Shown: positions 7,813-16,577, counted from the first letter of the stretch. The stretch: DNA of 25,905 bases from Candidatus Omnitrophota bacterium (GCA_028719045.1 JAQULD010000006.1:1-25905); one strand, 5' to 3'. Notes: generated from the sequence alone by a model not told the origin. Numbers and translations: made by a program.

Positions 7813-9373
7813 CGAGATCATAGAAATAAACGTTTCCAGGCTCATCCCCGCCAAGATGTGGCGGATCGTGAGGCTTATAACCAAGGTCTGGGAATTCCCG
7901 GAATATATGCCCAACGTCAAAGAAGCGACCGTCATCCATAAAAGCCACAACAGGATCACCACAAAATGGAAGATCCAGGTGGACAGCATACCCATAAGCT
8001 GGGTACAGGAAGAACTCCTTGCTTTGCACCATAACGCCATTTATTTCAAATCTATCGAAGGAGACCTGGAAAGTTTCGAAGGCGCGTGGAAATTCGAGGA
8101 CCAGCCTAACGGGACGCTGGTTTCGGTAGAGGTTTCTTTACGGATCGGGATCCCGGTAATAAAGGATTTTGCCAGCCATTACCTCAAGAGGCTCCTTACC
8201 AAGAATTTCGAAGGGATGCTCGAGGCGCTGGAAAAAAGGCTCATCTCAATAAAGTATAACGGGATAAAAGAGGGCAAAACCGACAAGATCGCCGGTTTCG
8301 GCATTATCGGCCATCCTTATGATTACGCGCATCTTGAAAAATGTTTCAAAATGATGAAACCGGACTTTAAATCGCCTTCCCCGGAATTCGTCAGCAAACT
8401 TTTCCATGTGAGCCCGTCTTTCAAATTATACGATATTAAGAATTTCAAATCTCCGTCAGGCGACACTACCAACGGCTCATTCATAATCGCCACATTCATT
8501 CCCGATATGATGGAAAAAGATATGTGGACGGTATTCTCTAAAGTCGTACGCGCCTGCAAGATCGCCGAGAAACACGGTATAGGCATCGTCACTTTAGGAG
8601 GATTTACTTCCATCGTCGCAGAGAGGATAGGCCACGAAGTCTCTAATGAAGTGGATATCGCGGTCACTTCGGGTAATACTTTCACAGCGGCAATGGCGAT
8701 TGACGGAGTGCTTAAGGCGGCGGAACTGCTCGGCCTGGATATCGGGGAAACAAAACTCGCCATCGTAGGAGGCACCGGTGATATCGGGAGCGGCTGCGCC
8801 AGGGTATTGGCGGATAAAGTAAGGAAGCTGATCATAACCGGGCGCACTAAAGCGAACCTGAAAATGCTGGCCGCCGAATTAAGTAAAAAGAAGCAGGCGA
8901 AAATAGTAGCTACGACAAACAACAAAGAAGCGGTGGAAGGGGCGGATATAGTTATCGCAGTCGCCAGCGCCACTAATCCTATACTTCAAATGGACTGGTT
9001 CAAACCGGGAGCGATCATAAGCGATGTCGGCTACCCCAAGAATATTTCCCACGCGCCGACGCAAAGAGAAGACATCCTGGTATTTTCAGGAGGGCTGTCA
9101 AAGACCCCGACACCGATAAATTTCCCCATTGACCTGGCGCTTCCTTCGCCTTCAGTGGTCTACGGCTGTTTTGCCGAAGGAATAATCCTCGCCCTGGAGA
9201 GGCGTTTTGAGAATTACAGTTTCGGCCGTGGCAACATAACGCCTGAGAAAATAGAGGAAATACGTGGCTTAGGCAAAAAACACGGCTTCGAAGTGTCTGA
9301 TTTCTATTGGGGCGATAAATTGGTAAGCGACCAGATGATAGAAAAACTGAAACAAATAATAAAAACAAGATAA
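7802..9373 (+). CDS. SRPBCC (polyketide cyclase/lipid-binding) domain fused to long-chain acyl-ACP reductase-like domain
   Basis: A 523-residue two-domain protein. Residues 1-148 resemble the SRPBCC/START-like fold of polyketide cyclase and CoQ-binding proteins (VWEFPEYMPNVKEATV, then a strand-rich part and the closing helix LLTKNFEGMLEALEKRL). Residues 162-505 resemble cyanobacterial acyl-ACP reductase: FGIIGHP at the start, GIGIVTLGGFTSIVAE (259-274), TSGNTFTA (289-296), the NADPH loop VGGTGDIGSG (322-331), DVGYPKN (408-414), the acyl-thioester cysteine motif VYGCFAEG with C456, and FENYSFGRGNIT. In that family the cysteine takes the acyl chain from ACP and NADPH reduces it to a fatty aldehyde. 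The N-terminal domain could hold a hydrophobic substrate or product. No aldehyde deformylating oxygenase is in the window, so the fate of the aldehyde is open. GGAG at 7791-7794 serves the ATG. Confidence 0.8.
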   Translation: MQDNEIIEINVSRLIPAKMWRIVRLITKVWEFPEYMPNVKEATVIHKSHNRITTKWKIQVDSIPISWVQEELLALHHNAIYFKSIEGDLESFEGAWKFEDQPNGTLVSVEVSLRIGIPVIKDFASHYLKRLLTKNFEGMLEALEKRLISIKYNGIKEGKTDKIAGFGIIGHPYDYAHLEKCFKMMKPDFKSPSPEFVSKLFHVSPSFKLYDIKNFKSPSGDTTNGSFIIATFIPDMMEKDMWTVFSKVVRACKIAEKHGIGIVTLGGFTSIVAERIGHEVSNEVDIAVTSGNTFTAAMAIDGVLKAAELLGLDIGETKLAIVGGTGDIGSGCARVLADKVRKLIITGRTKANLKMLAAELSKKKQAKIVATTNNKEAVEGADIVIAVASATNPILQMDWFKPGAIISDVGYPKNISHAPTQREDILVFSGGLSKTPTPINFPIDLALPSPSVVYGCFAEGIILALERRFENYSFGRGNITPEKIEEIRGLGKKHGFEVSDFYWGDKLVSDQMIEKLKQIIKTR

Positions 9374-9376
9374 AGA

Positions 9377-10849
9377 ATGAAGATAAAGCTTATAGCTCCG
9401 GCAATGAAACCTGAATGGGGTGAAAGTTTCTGGGACCTTAAAACTCTATGCAAACTTACCTGACGAAAAGCGGGAGGGGCGCCACTTGCGCTGCCTACAT
9501 TAGCAGCTCTTACTCCCTCTGATATAGAAGTTATCCTCACAGACGAAAATGTAGAACCGATAGATTTTGATGAAAAAATCGATCTGGTCGGAATCACAGG
9601 AATGACTTGTCTTATCCCGCGCTCCTATGAAATCGCCGATGAATTCAGAAAACGCGGAGTGCCGGTGGTGTTAGGAGGGATCCATGTTTCAATGCTTCCG
9701 GAAGAAGCTGCCCAACACTGCGATTCAGTGGTAATAGGAGAAGCAGAAGACATATGGGAGAAAGTTTTAATAGACGCGCGTCTTGGAAAACTTCAGAAAT
9801 TTTATAAAGCGCCAAAATTTCCGGATTTAACCAAATCGCCGGTTCCGAGATGGGATTTGCTAAAAAATGACAAATATTGCTACTTTACCATTCAATCCGG
9901 CCGCGGCTGCCCTTATGATTGCGAATTCTGTTCTGTTAAAGTTTTTAACGGCAGGGAATATCGTCATAAGAATGTTGAAAAAGTAATTGATGAAATAAAA
10001 ATTTTACAGAATATAGACAATCATAAACTAATATTCTTTACAGATGATAATTTGCTATCTATACCACACTACGCTGAAACACTGGTTCAGGGACTAATAC
10101 CACTAAAGATAAAAACCTGGATGTGCCAATCATCTATGAACAGGTTAAATGATGAAAAACTGCTAAAGTTGATGTACGCTGCCGGTTGCAAAGTAATATT
10201 TATAGGATTTGAATCTGTATCTCAAACCAGCATAGAAACAATTAACAAGAACATGGTAAATAACCCGGCTACATACGCTCAAATAATACAAAAAGTCCAT
10301 GCGGAAAAAATATCAATCTTTGGCTCTTTTATTTTCGGAACCGACAGTGATAAAGAAAGTATTTTTGAAGACACTGCTAAATTCATAGAAACAAACGGTA
10401 TCGCTTTTTCGATGTTAAATATTATGACTTTACTGCCAGGAACAAGGTTGTTTGAACGGCTGAAAAACGAAAACAGGATTTTGAATTTTAAATGGTGGCA
10501 ATCAAATGCGGATTGGGCTTGCTTTAAGCCGAAACTAATGACGAAAGAGACACTGGAGGCGCAGCATAAAAAAACCCTGGAAAAAATTTATTCTTATCCA
10601 GCCATGTATAAAAGACTAAGTAAATTATGGAATAACGGAATTTTTGTCAGAGAGGATAAAACAAGCCGCTTCACTAAAACGAGAATATTTTTCACTTTCC
10701 TTTCTTTAGTAAGTTTAAATTTAAAAAAAACTGCATTTTTATTACGAAGCCTTTGGTATAAAAAATGCACTTCCATTATGTGGGTAATGACTGCCATGAA
10801 TTATCACAACTATGCAAATAATTTAAAAAATGATACACGCGATCTATAA
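9377..10849 (+). CDS. B12-binding-type radical SAM protein, interrupted by an in-frame TGA
   Basis: From the ATG at 9377, three bases after the preceding stop, the frame reads MKIKLIAPAMKPEW and continues in the same frame after a single TGA at 9461-9463 through APLALPTLAALTP to the end. Without that stop the product would be 490 residues. The N-terminal half resembles the cobalamin-binding domain (VDLVGITG-like strand at about 9590, then VVLGGIHVSMLPEEA) though no DxHxxG is seen. The radical SAM cluster motif is CPYDCEFC, followed by SVKVFNGREYRHKNVEKVI and a C-terminal TLLPGTRLFERL stretch typical of this class. The radical SAM domain is complete. An internal start at ATG 9602 would give 415 residues but has no good ribosome site and cuts the B12 domain. 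Substrate unknown; neighbours suggest lipid modification. The gene is visibly AT-richer than those before it. Confidence 0.75.
9461..9463 (+). other. In-frame TGA at codon 29 of the radical SAM gene
   Basis: Codons on both sides stay in one frame and match family sequence (LCKLT before, RKAGGAPLALP after), so this is a single-codon interruption, not a frameshift. TGA ends other genes here (valS, uvrB, the response regulator), so a reassigned genetic code is unlikely. Confidence 0.85.
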
Positions 10850-12992
10850 ATTTAACCCGTACGCCATTCCTCCTTTTATAACTTCTTTATTTTGCCTTTT
10901 AATAGGAGCTTTTGTTTTTTTAAAAAACAAGAAATCTCAGGCTAATATCGCCTTCGGATTACTGGGTTTTAGCTGTTTTATATGGAACTTAGGCTATTGC
11001 ATGGCCTATTTAAGCACTACAGCACAAACGGCTTATTTCTGGTGTAAATTCGCTTATCTTGGCATCGTTTTCATCACTCCATCAACGTATCATTTCTCTG
11101 TAGCCTTTGTGGATTTAAAAAAACAAAAAAACCGGATCTTCATTTTTTATTTACTCGCCATACTTTTTGCTTGCGTAATAGAACTTAGCAAATTAATTGT
11201 TAGCGGTGTAAATTTACATTTTTGGGGATACCACACAAAGATCGGAGCCTTACATAATATATTCCTACTATGCTGGTTTATTCCTTTATTCTTGGCTTTC
11301 AAGAATCTTCGTTTTGGATATGAGCACGCCAAACTGCCACTTGAGAAACAGCGTGCAAAATATATGTTTTGGGCGGTTTCATTCGGCTATCTCGGAGGAA
11401 TTGACTATTTAGCTCATTATGGGATAAGTATTTATCCATTCGGCTTTATTCCAGTTATTATTTTTATTCTTGCTACCGCCTACGCTATTGTTAAATATCG
11501 GCTTTTAGATATAAATCTAATTATTACCCGCGCAGCGATATTTCTGGCGGTTTATTCGATAGTACTGGGAGTGCCATTTATTCTTTCAGTCTTATTCAAA
11601 GACTGGTTTATGGAACATTTGGGCTCCAATTGGTGGATAGAGCCTTTCGCTTCCCTGGTCATTTTAGGAGCTTTTGGCCCTTTCGTTTATGTTTATCTTG
11701 AGAAAAAAGCGGAAGCAATATTGCTCAGGGAACAGCGCAGGTATCAGGAAATACTGAAGAATACAGCGGTGGATTTAACCAGGATCCGTAACCTGCAAAA
11801 ACTGCTGGATCATATTGCCCAGACCATAACAGGTGTAGTACATATCTCTCATTCCGTAATCTATACTTTAGAAGCAAAATCAGAACTGTTCGGCTTAAAG
11901 GCAGCTACCAACTTAAAACAAAATCAGCCTAATGTAATAGAAACCGGAAATCCCCTGATCGTCCGGCTGAACAGCCAAAAAGAACCACTGGTCTATGAAG
12001 AAGTAAAAAAGGAAGCGGAAGACAGGCCAGACACTATTTTCAAAGGATTAGAACTTCAAATGCGGCTTCTCAATGCCACAGTTGTTATCCCGTGTTTTCT
12101 TGAAAATAAATTGCTGGATATACTCATCCTGGGTGATAAACTTTCCGGCAAGATTTATACTTCGGAAGACCTTGATAATTTTTCATTTTTAGCCAGCGAA
12201 GCGGCTTTAGCTACCGAAAACGCCCTTTTATATGGTAAAATAGAAGAAGAGGTCAGGCAAAGGACCGAAGAATTAGTAGGGACGCAAAAGCAGCTTATAC
12301 ACGCTGAGAAATTAGCTACGGTAGGTACCCTTGCCGGAGGTGTGGCGCATGAGATCAATAATCCGTTAACAGCGATACTGACCAACGTACAGATGCTGCT
12401 AATGGACGGAGAAAAGCTGGACGCCGACTCCAAAGAGTCGCTTGAACTTATTGAAGAAGCCACCAAGCGCTGCCGCACCATAGTCCAGAAACTGATGACC
12501 TATGCCAAGAAGCCGCTTGAGCAATCCGAGATAACCGAAGTCAACGTAAATACCGTAGTAAAAAAGGTTGCCTCTTTTCTGCAATACCAGCTTGAACAGG
12601 ACAACATACGTATCGTTTTCGAAGACAAGGAAGGCGATTGTTTTGTCTCGGGTAACCATAACGAGCTGGAGCAGGTAGTTACGAACATGGTGTTGAACGC
12701 GCGCGACGCTATTAAACACGTAAAAAAATCCGGTGACATTTGTATATCGGTAAATAATGAGAAAAACAAGATATGCATCGCGATAAAAGACGAAGGCGCG
12801 GGAATGCCAAAGGAAATAATGGACAAAATATTCGACCCGTTCTTTACCACTAAAGACGTCGGGAAAGGAACCGGACTAGGGCTGTCAATCTGCCAGTCGA
12901 TCGTGGAAAAACATAAAGGGTCTATAGCTGTCCAATCAGAGCCAAACAAAGGTTCCATATTTACCGTAAAACTGCCGAAATTAAAAACTTAA
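10830..12992 (+). CDS. Membrane sensor histidine kinase: multi-TM N-terminus, GAF, HisKA, HATPase
   Basis: A 720-residue hybrid of a membrane sensor and a cytoplasmic kinase. About nine hydrophobic segments lie between residues 12 and 290; the first seven match the HisKA 7TM-type input region (GLLGFSCFIWNLGYCMAYL, WCKFAYLGIVFITPS), and two more follow. A linker (KAEAILLREQRRYQEIL) leads to a GAF domain at about 315-470, then a coiled coil. The kinase core has the H-box LAGGVAHEINNPLTA (phospho-accepting H507), the N-box NELEQVVTNMVLNARDA, DEGAGM, FDPFFTT and GTGLGLS. It should autophosphorylate and pass phosphate to the response regulator 13 bases downstream. It overlaps the end of the radical SAM gene by 20 bases. 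The input could be a hydrophobic or membrane signal; that is inference from the neighbours. Confidence 0.93.
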   Translation: MIHAIYKFNPYAIPPFITSLFCLLIGAFVFLKNKKSQANIAFGLLGFSCFIWNLGYCMAYLSTTAQTAYFWCKFAYLGIVFITPSTYHFSVAFVDLKKQKNRIFIFYLLAILFACVIELSKLIVSGVNLHFWGYHTKIGALHNIFLLCWFIPLFLAFKNLRFGYEHAKLPLEKQRAKYMFWAVSFGYLGGIDYLAHYGISIYPFGFIPVIIFILATAYAIVKYRLLDINLIITRAAIFLAVYSIVLGVPFILSVLFKDWFMEHLGSNWWIEPFASLVILGAFGPFVYVYLEKKAEAILLREQRRYQEILKNTAVDLTRIRNLQKLLDHIAQTITGVVHISHSVIYTLEAKSELFGLKAATNLKQNQPNVIETGNPLIVRLNSQKEPLVYEEVKKEAEDRPDTIFKGLELQMRLLNATVVIPCFLENKLLDILILGDKLSGKIYTSEDLDNFSFLASEAALATENALLYGKIEEEVRQRTEELVGTQKQLIHAEKLATVGTLAGGVAHEINNPLTAILTNVQMLLMDGEKLDADSKESLELIEEATKRCRTIVQKLMTYAKKPLEQSEITEVNVNTVVKKVASFLQYQLEQDNIRIVFEDKEGDCFVSGNHNELEQVVTNMVLNARDAIKHVKKSGDICISVNNEKNKICIAIKDEGAGMPKEIMDKIFDPFFTTKDVGKGTGLGLSICQSIVEKHKGSIAVQSEPNKGSIFTVKLPKLKT

Positions 12993-13005
12993 CCTGGAGA
13001 GTGAA

Positions 13006-13380
13006 ATGGGAAAAAACATCCTGGTAATCGATGATGAAGAATTAATCGTTAAATCGCTCAGGAAGCTTCTTGAGAAGAACAGTTACAATGTTTTCGTGGC
13101 GAAAAACGGGCAGGACGCCCTGATAATGATCGAAGAAGAAAATTTCGATCTGATCGTGGCGGATATCAGGATGCCGGGAATGAACGGTGTGGAAACTATC
13201 CAGGCCATTGATAATTATCTTGCAGAAAATAAAAAGGATAAGGTCCCGACTATTTTTATCACCGGCTACGCCGACGATAAGATAAAAAAAGAAGCGCAGG
13301 CGATGAACCCGATCGCTTATATATATAAACCGTTTGATATTCCGGATTTGGTAGATAAAATAAAAGGGGTGTTAAAATGA
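13006..13380 (+). CDS. Single-domain response regulator (CheY-like receiver)
   Basis: A 124-residue receiver domain with no output domain. The acidic pair D9-D10 (VIDDEE), phospho-acceptor D53 (VADIRMPGMNG), T86 (FITGYAD) and K108 (YIYKPFD) are all in place, so phosphorylation should be normal. The start has GGAG at 12996-12999. It follows the first histidine kinase by 13 bases and overlaps the PhcB-like methyltransferase start in an ATGA, indicating translational coupling. With no DNA-binding part it must act by protein contact: on a methyltransferase, on the second kinase, or on a distant partner. It could also be an intermediate in a phosphorelay between the two kinases that flank this pair of genes. 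Confidence 0.95.
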   Translation: MGKNILVIDDEELIVKSLRKLLEKNSYNVFVAKNGQDALIMIEEENFDLIVADIRMPGMNGVETIQAIDNYLAENKKDKVPTIFITGYADDKIKKEAQAMNPIAYIYKPFDIPDLVDKIKGVLK

Positions 13381-14402
13381 CACGAACACACCTAGGGATG
13401 ACTGGAACTAATGCCCCATTCAGGAGAATGATCAAGCTTTATTTAAAACGGGCAAAAGAAATCGAAAGCTATTTGGCCAAAAATCCAAAAGAGTGGGGAA
13501 AATTCCAAAGTGAGTTCAATTCCGAATTAAACGGTGTCTTTAGAAATATCATGGATTTTGAAAAAGAGAACCTGGCAAACGGCAACGAAGATAAAGTCTA
13601 CAAACTCAAACAGTTATTTATTAATAAATTCAAACACTTATTCGCGAGAGGAGTATATTGCGACTGGAGTATACGCAAGCCTTACGGCTACTCGGGAGAT
13701 TTTCAGATCATTGACGATATCTACCAGAATAACCCGGCCACAAGCGGCTTTGACAGGCTTTTCGACAATTATTTCCAGATGTCCGCTATTTCCGTAGCTG
13801 TAAGGAATAGAAAAGAAGATTTTAAAAGAATCATCCTGGATTTCGTCGCTAATAGAAAAAAACCAGGGATCAGAATCATGGACCTTGCATCCGGGCCATG
13901 CAGGGAAATAAAAGAGATATTGTCTCAGGACGGTTCACTGAGCAAAAATCTGGTTTTCGACTGCTACGATAACGATATTAATTCCTTAGAATACGCTAAA
14001 AAAATATTGGGTTGTTGCCAGAATATAAATTTTATTAAAGAAAACGCGATAAGGATCGCCTTAAAAAAAGATATCCATGCTTTAATAGATAAAAAATACG
14101 ACTTGATCTATTCAACAGGGCTTTTTGACTATTTCAATGAAAAGATAGCCGTTTCCACTATAAGTAACCTCAAGAAGCTGCTTAACCCTGACGGGATTAT
14201 GGCAATAGCTACTGTCAGGGATAAATACAGCAACCCATCAGTTCATTTTATGGAATGGGCGGGTGATTGGAACCTAATATACCGCAATGATGAGGATTTC
14301 AAGAAAATATTTATTGACTCCGGTTTTAAAGAAAGTGAAATAGAAATACAATATGAACAACAGGGGATAATCCAATATATTATAGCTCCCATAAAAAAAT
14401 AA
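13377..14402 (+). CDS. PhcB-like SAM-dependent methyltransferase (3-hydroxypalmitate methyl ester biosynthesis family)
   Basis: A 341-residue class I methyltransferase with a long helical N-terminal part. Features I associate with the extracellular-factor / 3-OH-PAME synthase family, of which Ralstonia PhcB is the named member: KPYGYSGDF (101-109), a helix ending AISVAVRNRKEDF, the SAM loop MDLASGPCRE (168-177), motif II FDCYDNDINSLEYA, YSTGLFDYF (245-253) and a late FMEWAGDWNLIYR (291-303). PhcB methylates the carboxyl of 3-hydroxypalmitate to give a quorum signal read by the PhcS kinase. Here the gene lies between a receiver gene (ATGA overlap) and a second histidine kinase (six-base gap), an arrangement similar in content to phcB-phcS-phcR. 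The fold is certain; the exact substrate is inferred and could be another fatty acid or a different small molecule. Confidence 0.75.
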   Translation: MTRTHLGMTGTNAPFRRMIKLYLKRAKEIESYLAKNPKEWGKFQSEFNSELNGVFRNIMDFEKENLANGNEDKVYKLKQLFINKFKHLFARGVYCDWSIRKPYGYSGDFQIIDDIYQNNPATSGFDRLFDNYFQMSAISVAVRNRKEDFKRIILDFVANRKKPGIRIMDLASGPCREIKEILSQDGSLSKNLVFDCYDNDINSLEYAKKILGCCQNINFIKENAIRIALKKDIHALIDKKYDLIYSTGLFDYFNEKIAVSTISNLKKLLNPDGIMAIATVRDKYSNPSVHFMEWAGDWNLIYRNDEDFKKIFIDSGFKESEIEIQYEQQGIIQYIIAPIKK

Positions 14403-14408
14403 CTAAAA

Positions 14409-16577
14409 ATGAATTTTTTCGCTATTAGCGGTTTAATTAACGGTATTACCAGTACAGCGCTGGGAATATTCGTATTCCTGAGGAAGAGGCATGGGTCAGT
14501 ATACGCCACATATGTCCTTTTTTGCTTCACGGTGTCTATCTGGAGTTATTTCTACTTTGCATGGCAGATAACAAATGACAGGGATATAGCGCTTTTTTGT
14601 TCCCGCGGCTTGATGGGATCAGCCATCTTCATACCTATTGTTTATCTTCATCATCTTTTTGTCTTTTTTGATATTTACAAGAAAAAAAAGAAGATTATTT
14701 ATTATGGCTATATCGGCGGGTTGTTCTTTTTAATCTTGGACTTTACGCCGCTATTTGTAAAAAGCCTTTCCCCGAAACTCATTTTCAATTTCTGGCCAAA
14801 TCCAGGCATAGCCTTTCACCCATTTCTAGCCCTCTGGTTTTGGTATGTTATCTATGGGACACTTATTATTATCGAAGAATACAGAAAATCGATAGGTTTT
14901 AGAAAAGTACAACTTCGATATGTATTGTTAGCTACATTCATAGGATGGTTTGGAGGATTAAGTAACTATCCTCTCTGGTACAACATACATTATCTTCCTT
15001 ATGGCAATATCCTGGTTTCAGGTTACATTATAATACTTACTTACGCTATATTGCGGCACAGGCTATTGGAAACAAATCTTGCCCTAACCCGCACCGGGAT
15101 ATTTGTTGTGGTTTATTCTTTTGTCTTAGGCATCCCTTTTGCGGTAGCGATTTGGCTTAGGCTATGGCTTATCGGAATAGTTGACACCGGGTGGTGGATA
15201 GTTCCTATGGGGCTCATGGGGCTTCTGGCTACTGTAGGGCCTTTTATATATATAAAACTTGAGAGCAAAGCGGAAGCAAAGCTCTTAAAAGAACAAAAAC
15301 GCTACCAGGACACGCTTAAGCAGGCATCCGTAGGGATGACACGCATACGAAACCTAAACAAACTTCTCAACCTCATTGCCCATATCGTTACCAAAACGGT
15401 ACGCATATCTTATGCCGCTATTTATTTGCTCGATAAGGATAACAATGAATATATCCTGGAAGCGAATAGAGGCAAGCCTAAGGTAAACGCCTTCCCTAAA
15501 CTGGGTACGGAAAACCCGCTTATATTCTGGATTAAACAAAAACAAACTCCTCTGGTTTATGAAGAAGTCAAACACCAGATGCAGGATTCCAGCCAATCAG
15601 CCTTTAGCCAATTGGAAGAGAATATGCGCGCTCTCGGAGCAGCGGTAATTGTACCAAGTTTTCTGGAAAATGAATTAACCGGATTTATCATTTTAGGAGA
15701 AAAGATATCGAAGAAAATATATTCCCAGGAAGATTTGAATGTCTTTTCCGTACTGGCAAGCCAGGCGGCGCTTGCCATTGAAAACGCGCAATTTTATGAC
15801 GAAGCAAAAGAAATGCAGAACCAGATCGCCCAGGCGGAAAAAATGGCTACCATCGGTACCATGGCCGACGGCCTTTCCCATCAGATAAATAACCGCTTTT
15901 ACGCGCTCTCGCTTATTGCCGGTGACACCATCGATACAATAAAGATGTCCGATACCTCGCAATGCAGCCCTGAAATAAAAGAAATGATCTCGCAGATCAG
16001 CCACGCGCTTGACCGCATTCAGGCTAACGTTATGCAGGGCGGGGAAGTGGTAAAAGGCATCTTAAAATACACGCGTAAAGGCGATGAAGGCTTCGAGGCC
16101 TTGACCATGGACCAAATAATAGACGGCACGCTTGCCATGGTCCAATATAAGGTAAAACTCACTGAGATCGACATTATCCGGGATTACACGCCTGAATTGC
16201 CGAAAATAAAAGGCAACCTGGTACAGCTGGAAGAAGTATTCTTTAATTTCATCGATAACGCTTATGACGCTATAGTCGAACGCCGGACGTCACTCAAAGA
16301 AGAAGGCTACCGAGGCAAGATCAATGTCAAAGCGGCCAACGAAGACGGCATAATCAAGATCGAGATACAGGACAACGGTATGGGGATAAAAGACGAGAAC
16401 CTGAAAAAACTCTTCACTCCATTCTTCACCACCAAGGTTTCTTCCCGGAGAGGCACAGGCCTTGGCCTTTACGTAATAGACAAAATAATCACCGACACCC
16501 ATAAAGGCAAGATCGCCCTTGAATCAAAATATAAGCAAGGGACAAAGTTCACCTTACAACTTCCTAAATCGGAATAA
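14409..16577 (+). CDS. Second membrane sensor histidine kinase, paralogue of the first, with altered H-box
   Basis: A 722-residue protein with the same layout as the kinase at 10830-12992: about nine hydrophobic segments up to residue 281, the linker KAEAKLLKEQKRYQDTLKQ, a GAF domain at roughly 305-460, a coiled coil, HisKA and HATPase. The two share linker and GAF motifs (TRIRNL, PLVYEEVK), so they arose by duplication. The H-box differs: DGLSHQINNRFYAL, with H491 kept but the usual glutamate and proline of HEINNPL replaced by glutamine and arginine. The ATPase side is intact (FFNFIDNAYDA, DNGMGI, TPFFTT, GTGLGL). The neighbouring acidic residue normally assists catalysis, so phosphotransfer or phosphatase balance may differ. 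It begins six bases after the methyltransferase gene. Confidence 0.92.
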   Translation: MNFFAISGLINGITSTALGIFVFLRKRHGSVYATYVLFCFTVSIWSYFYFAWQITNDRDIALFCSRGLMGSAIFIPIVYLHHLFVFFDIYKKKKKIIYYGYIGGLFFLILDFTPLFVKSLSPKLIFNFWPNPGIAFHPFLALWFWYVIYGTLIIIEEYRKSIGFRKVQLRYVLLATFIGWFGGLSNYPLWYNIHYLPYGNILVSGYIIILTYAILRHRLLETNLALTRTGIFVVVYSFVLGIPFAVAIWLRLWLIGIVDTGWWIVPMGLMGLLATVGPFIYIKLESKAEAKLLKEQKRYQDTLKQASVGMTRIRNLNKLLNLIAHIVTKTVRISYAAIYLLDKDNNEYILEANRGKPKVNAFPKLGTENPLIFWIKQKQTPLVYEEVKHQMQDSSQSAFSQLEENMRALGAAVIVPSFLENELTGFIILGEKISKKIYSQEDLNVFSVLASQAALAIENAQFYDEAKEMQNQIAQAEKMATIGTMADGLSHQINNRFYALSLIAGDTIDTIKMSDTSQCSPEIKEMISQISHALDRIQANVMQGGEVVKGILKYTRKGDEGFEALTMDQIIDGTLAMVQYKVKLTEIDIIRDYTPELPKIKGNLVQLEEVFFNFIDNAYDAIVERRTSLKEEGYRGKINVKAANEDGIIKIEIQDNGMGIKDENLKKLFTPFFTTKVSSRRGTGLGLYVIDKIITDTHKGKIALESKYKQGTKFTLQLPKSE

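Noticed and set aside
9461..9463. TGA as selenocysteine or as a reassigned sense codon
   Set aside because: Neighbouring genes end with TGA, and I could not draw a convincing SECIS-type hairpin directly after it. Kept only as a check in the finding on the interrupted gene.
14409..16577. Second kinase as a broken gene because of its altered H-box
   Set aside because: The frame is full length, histidine and all ATP-binding boxes are retained; it reads as a variant, not a decayed gene.
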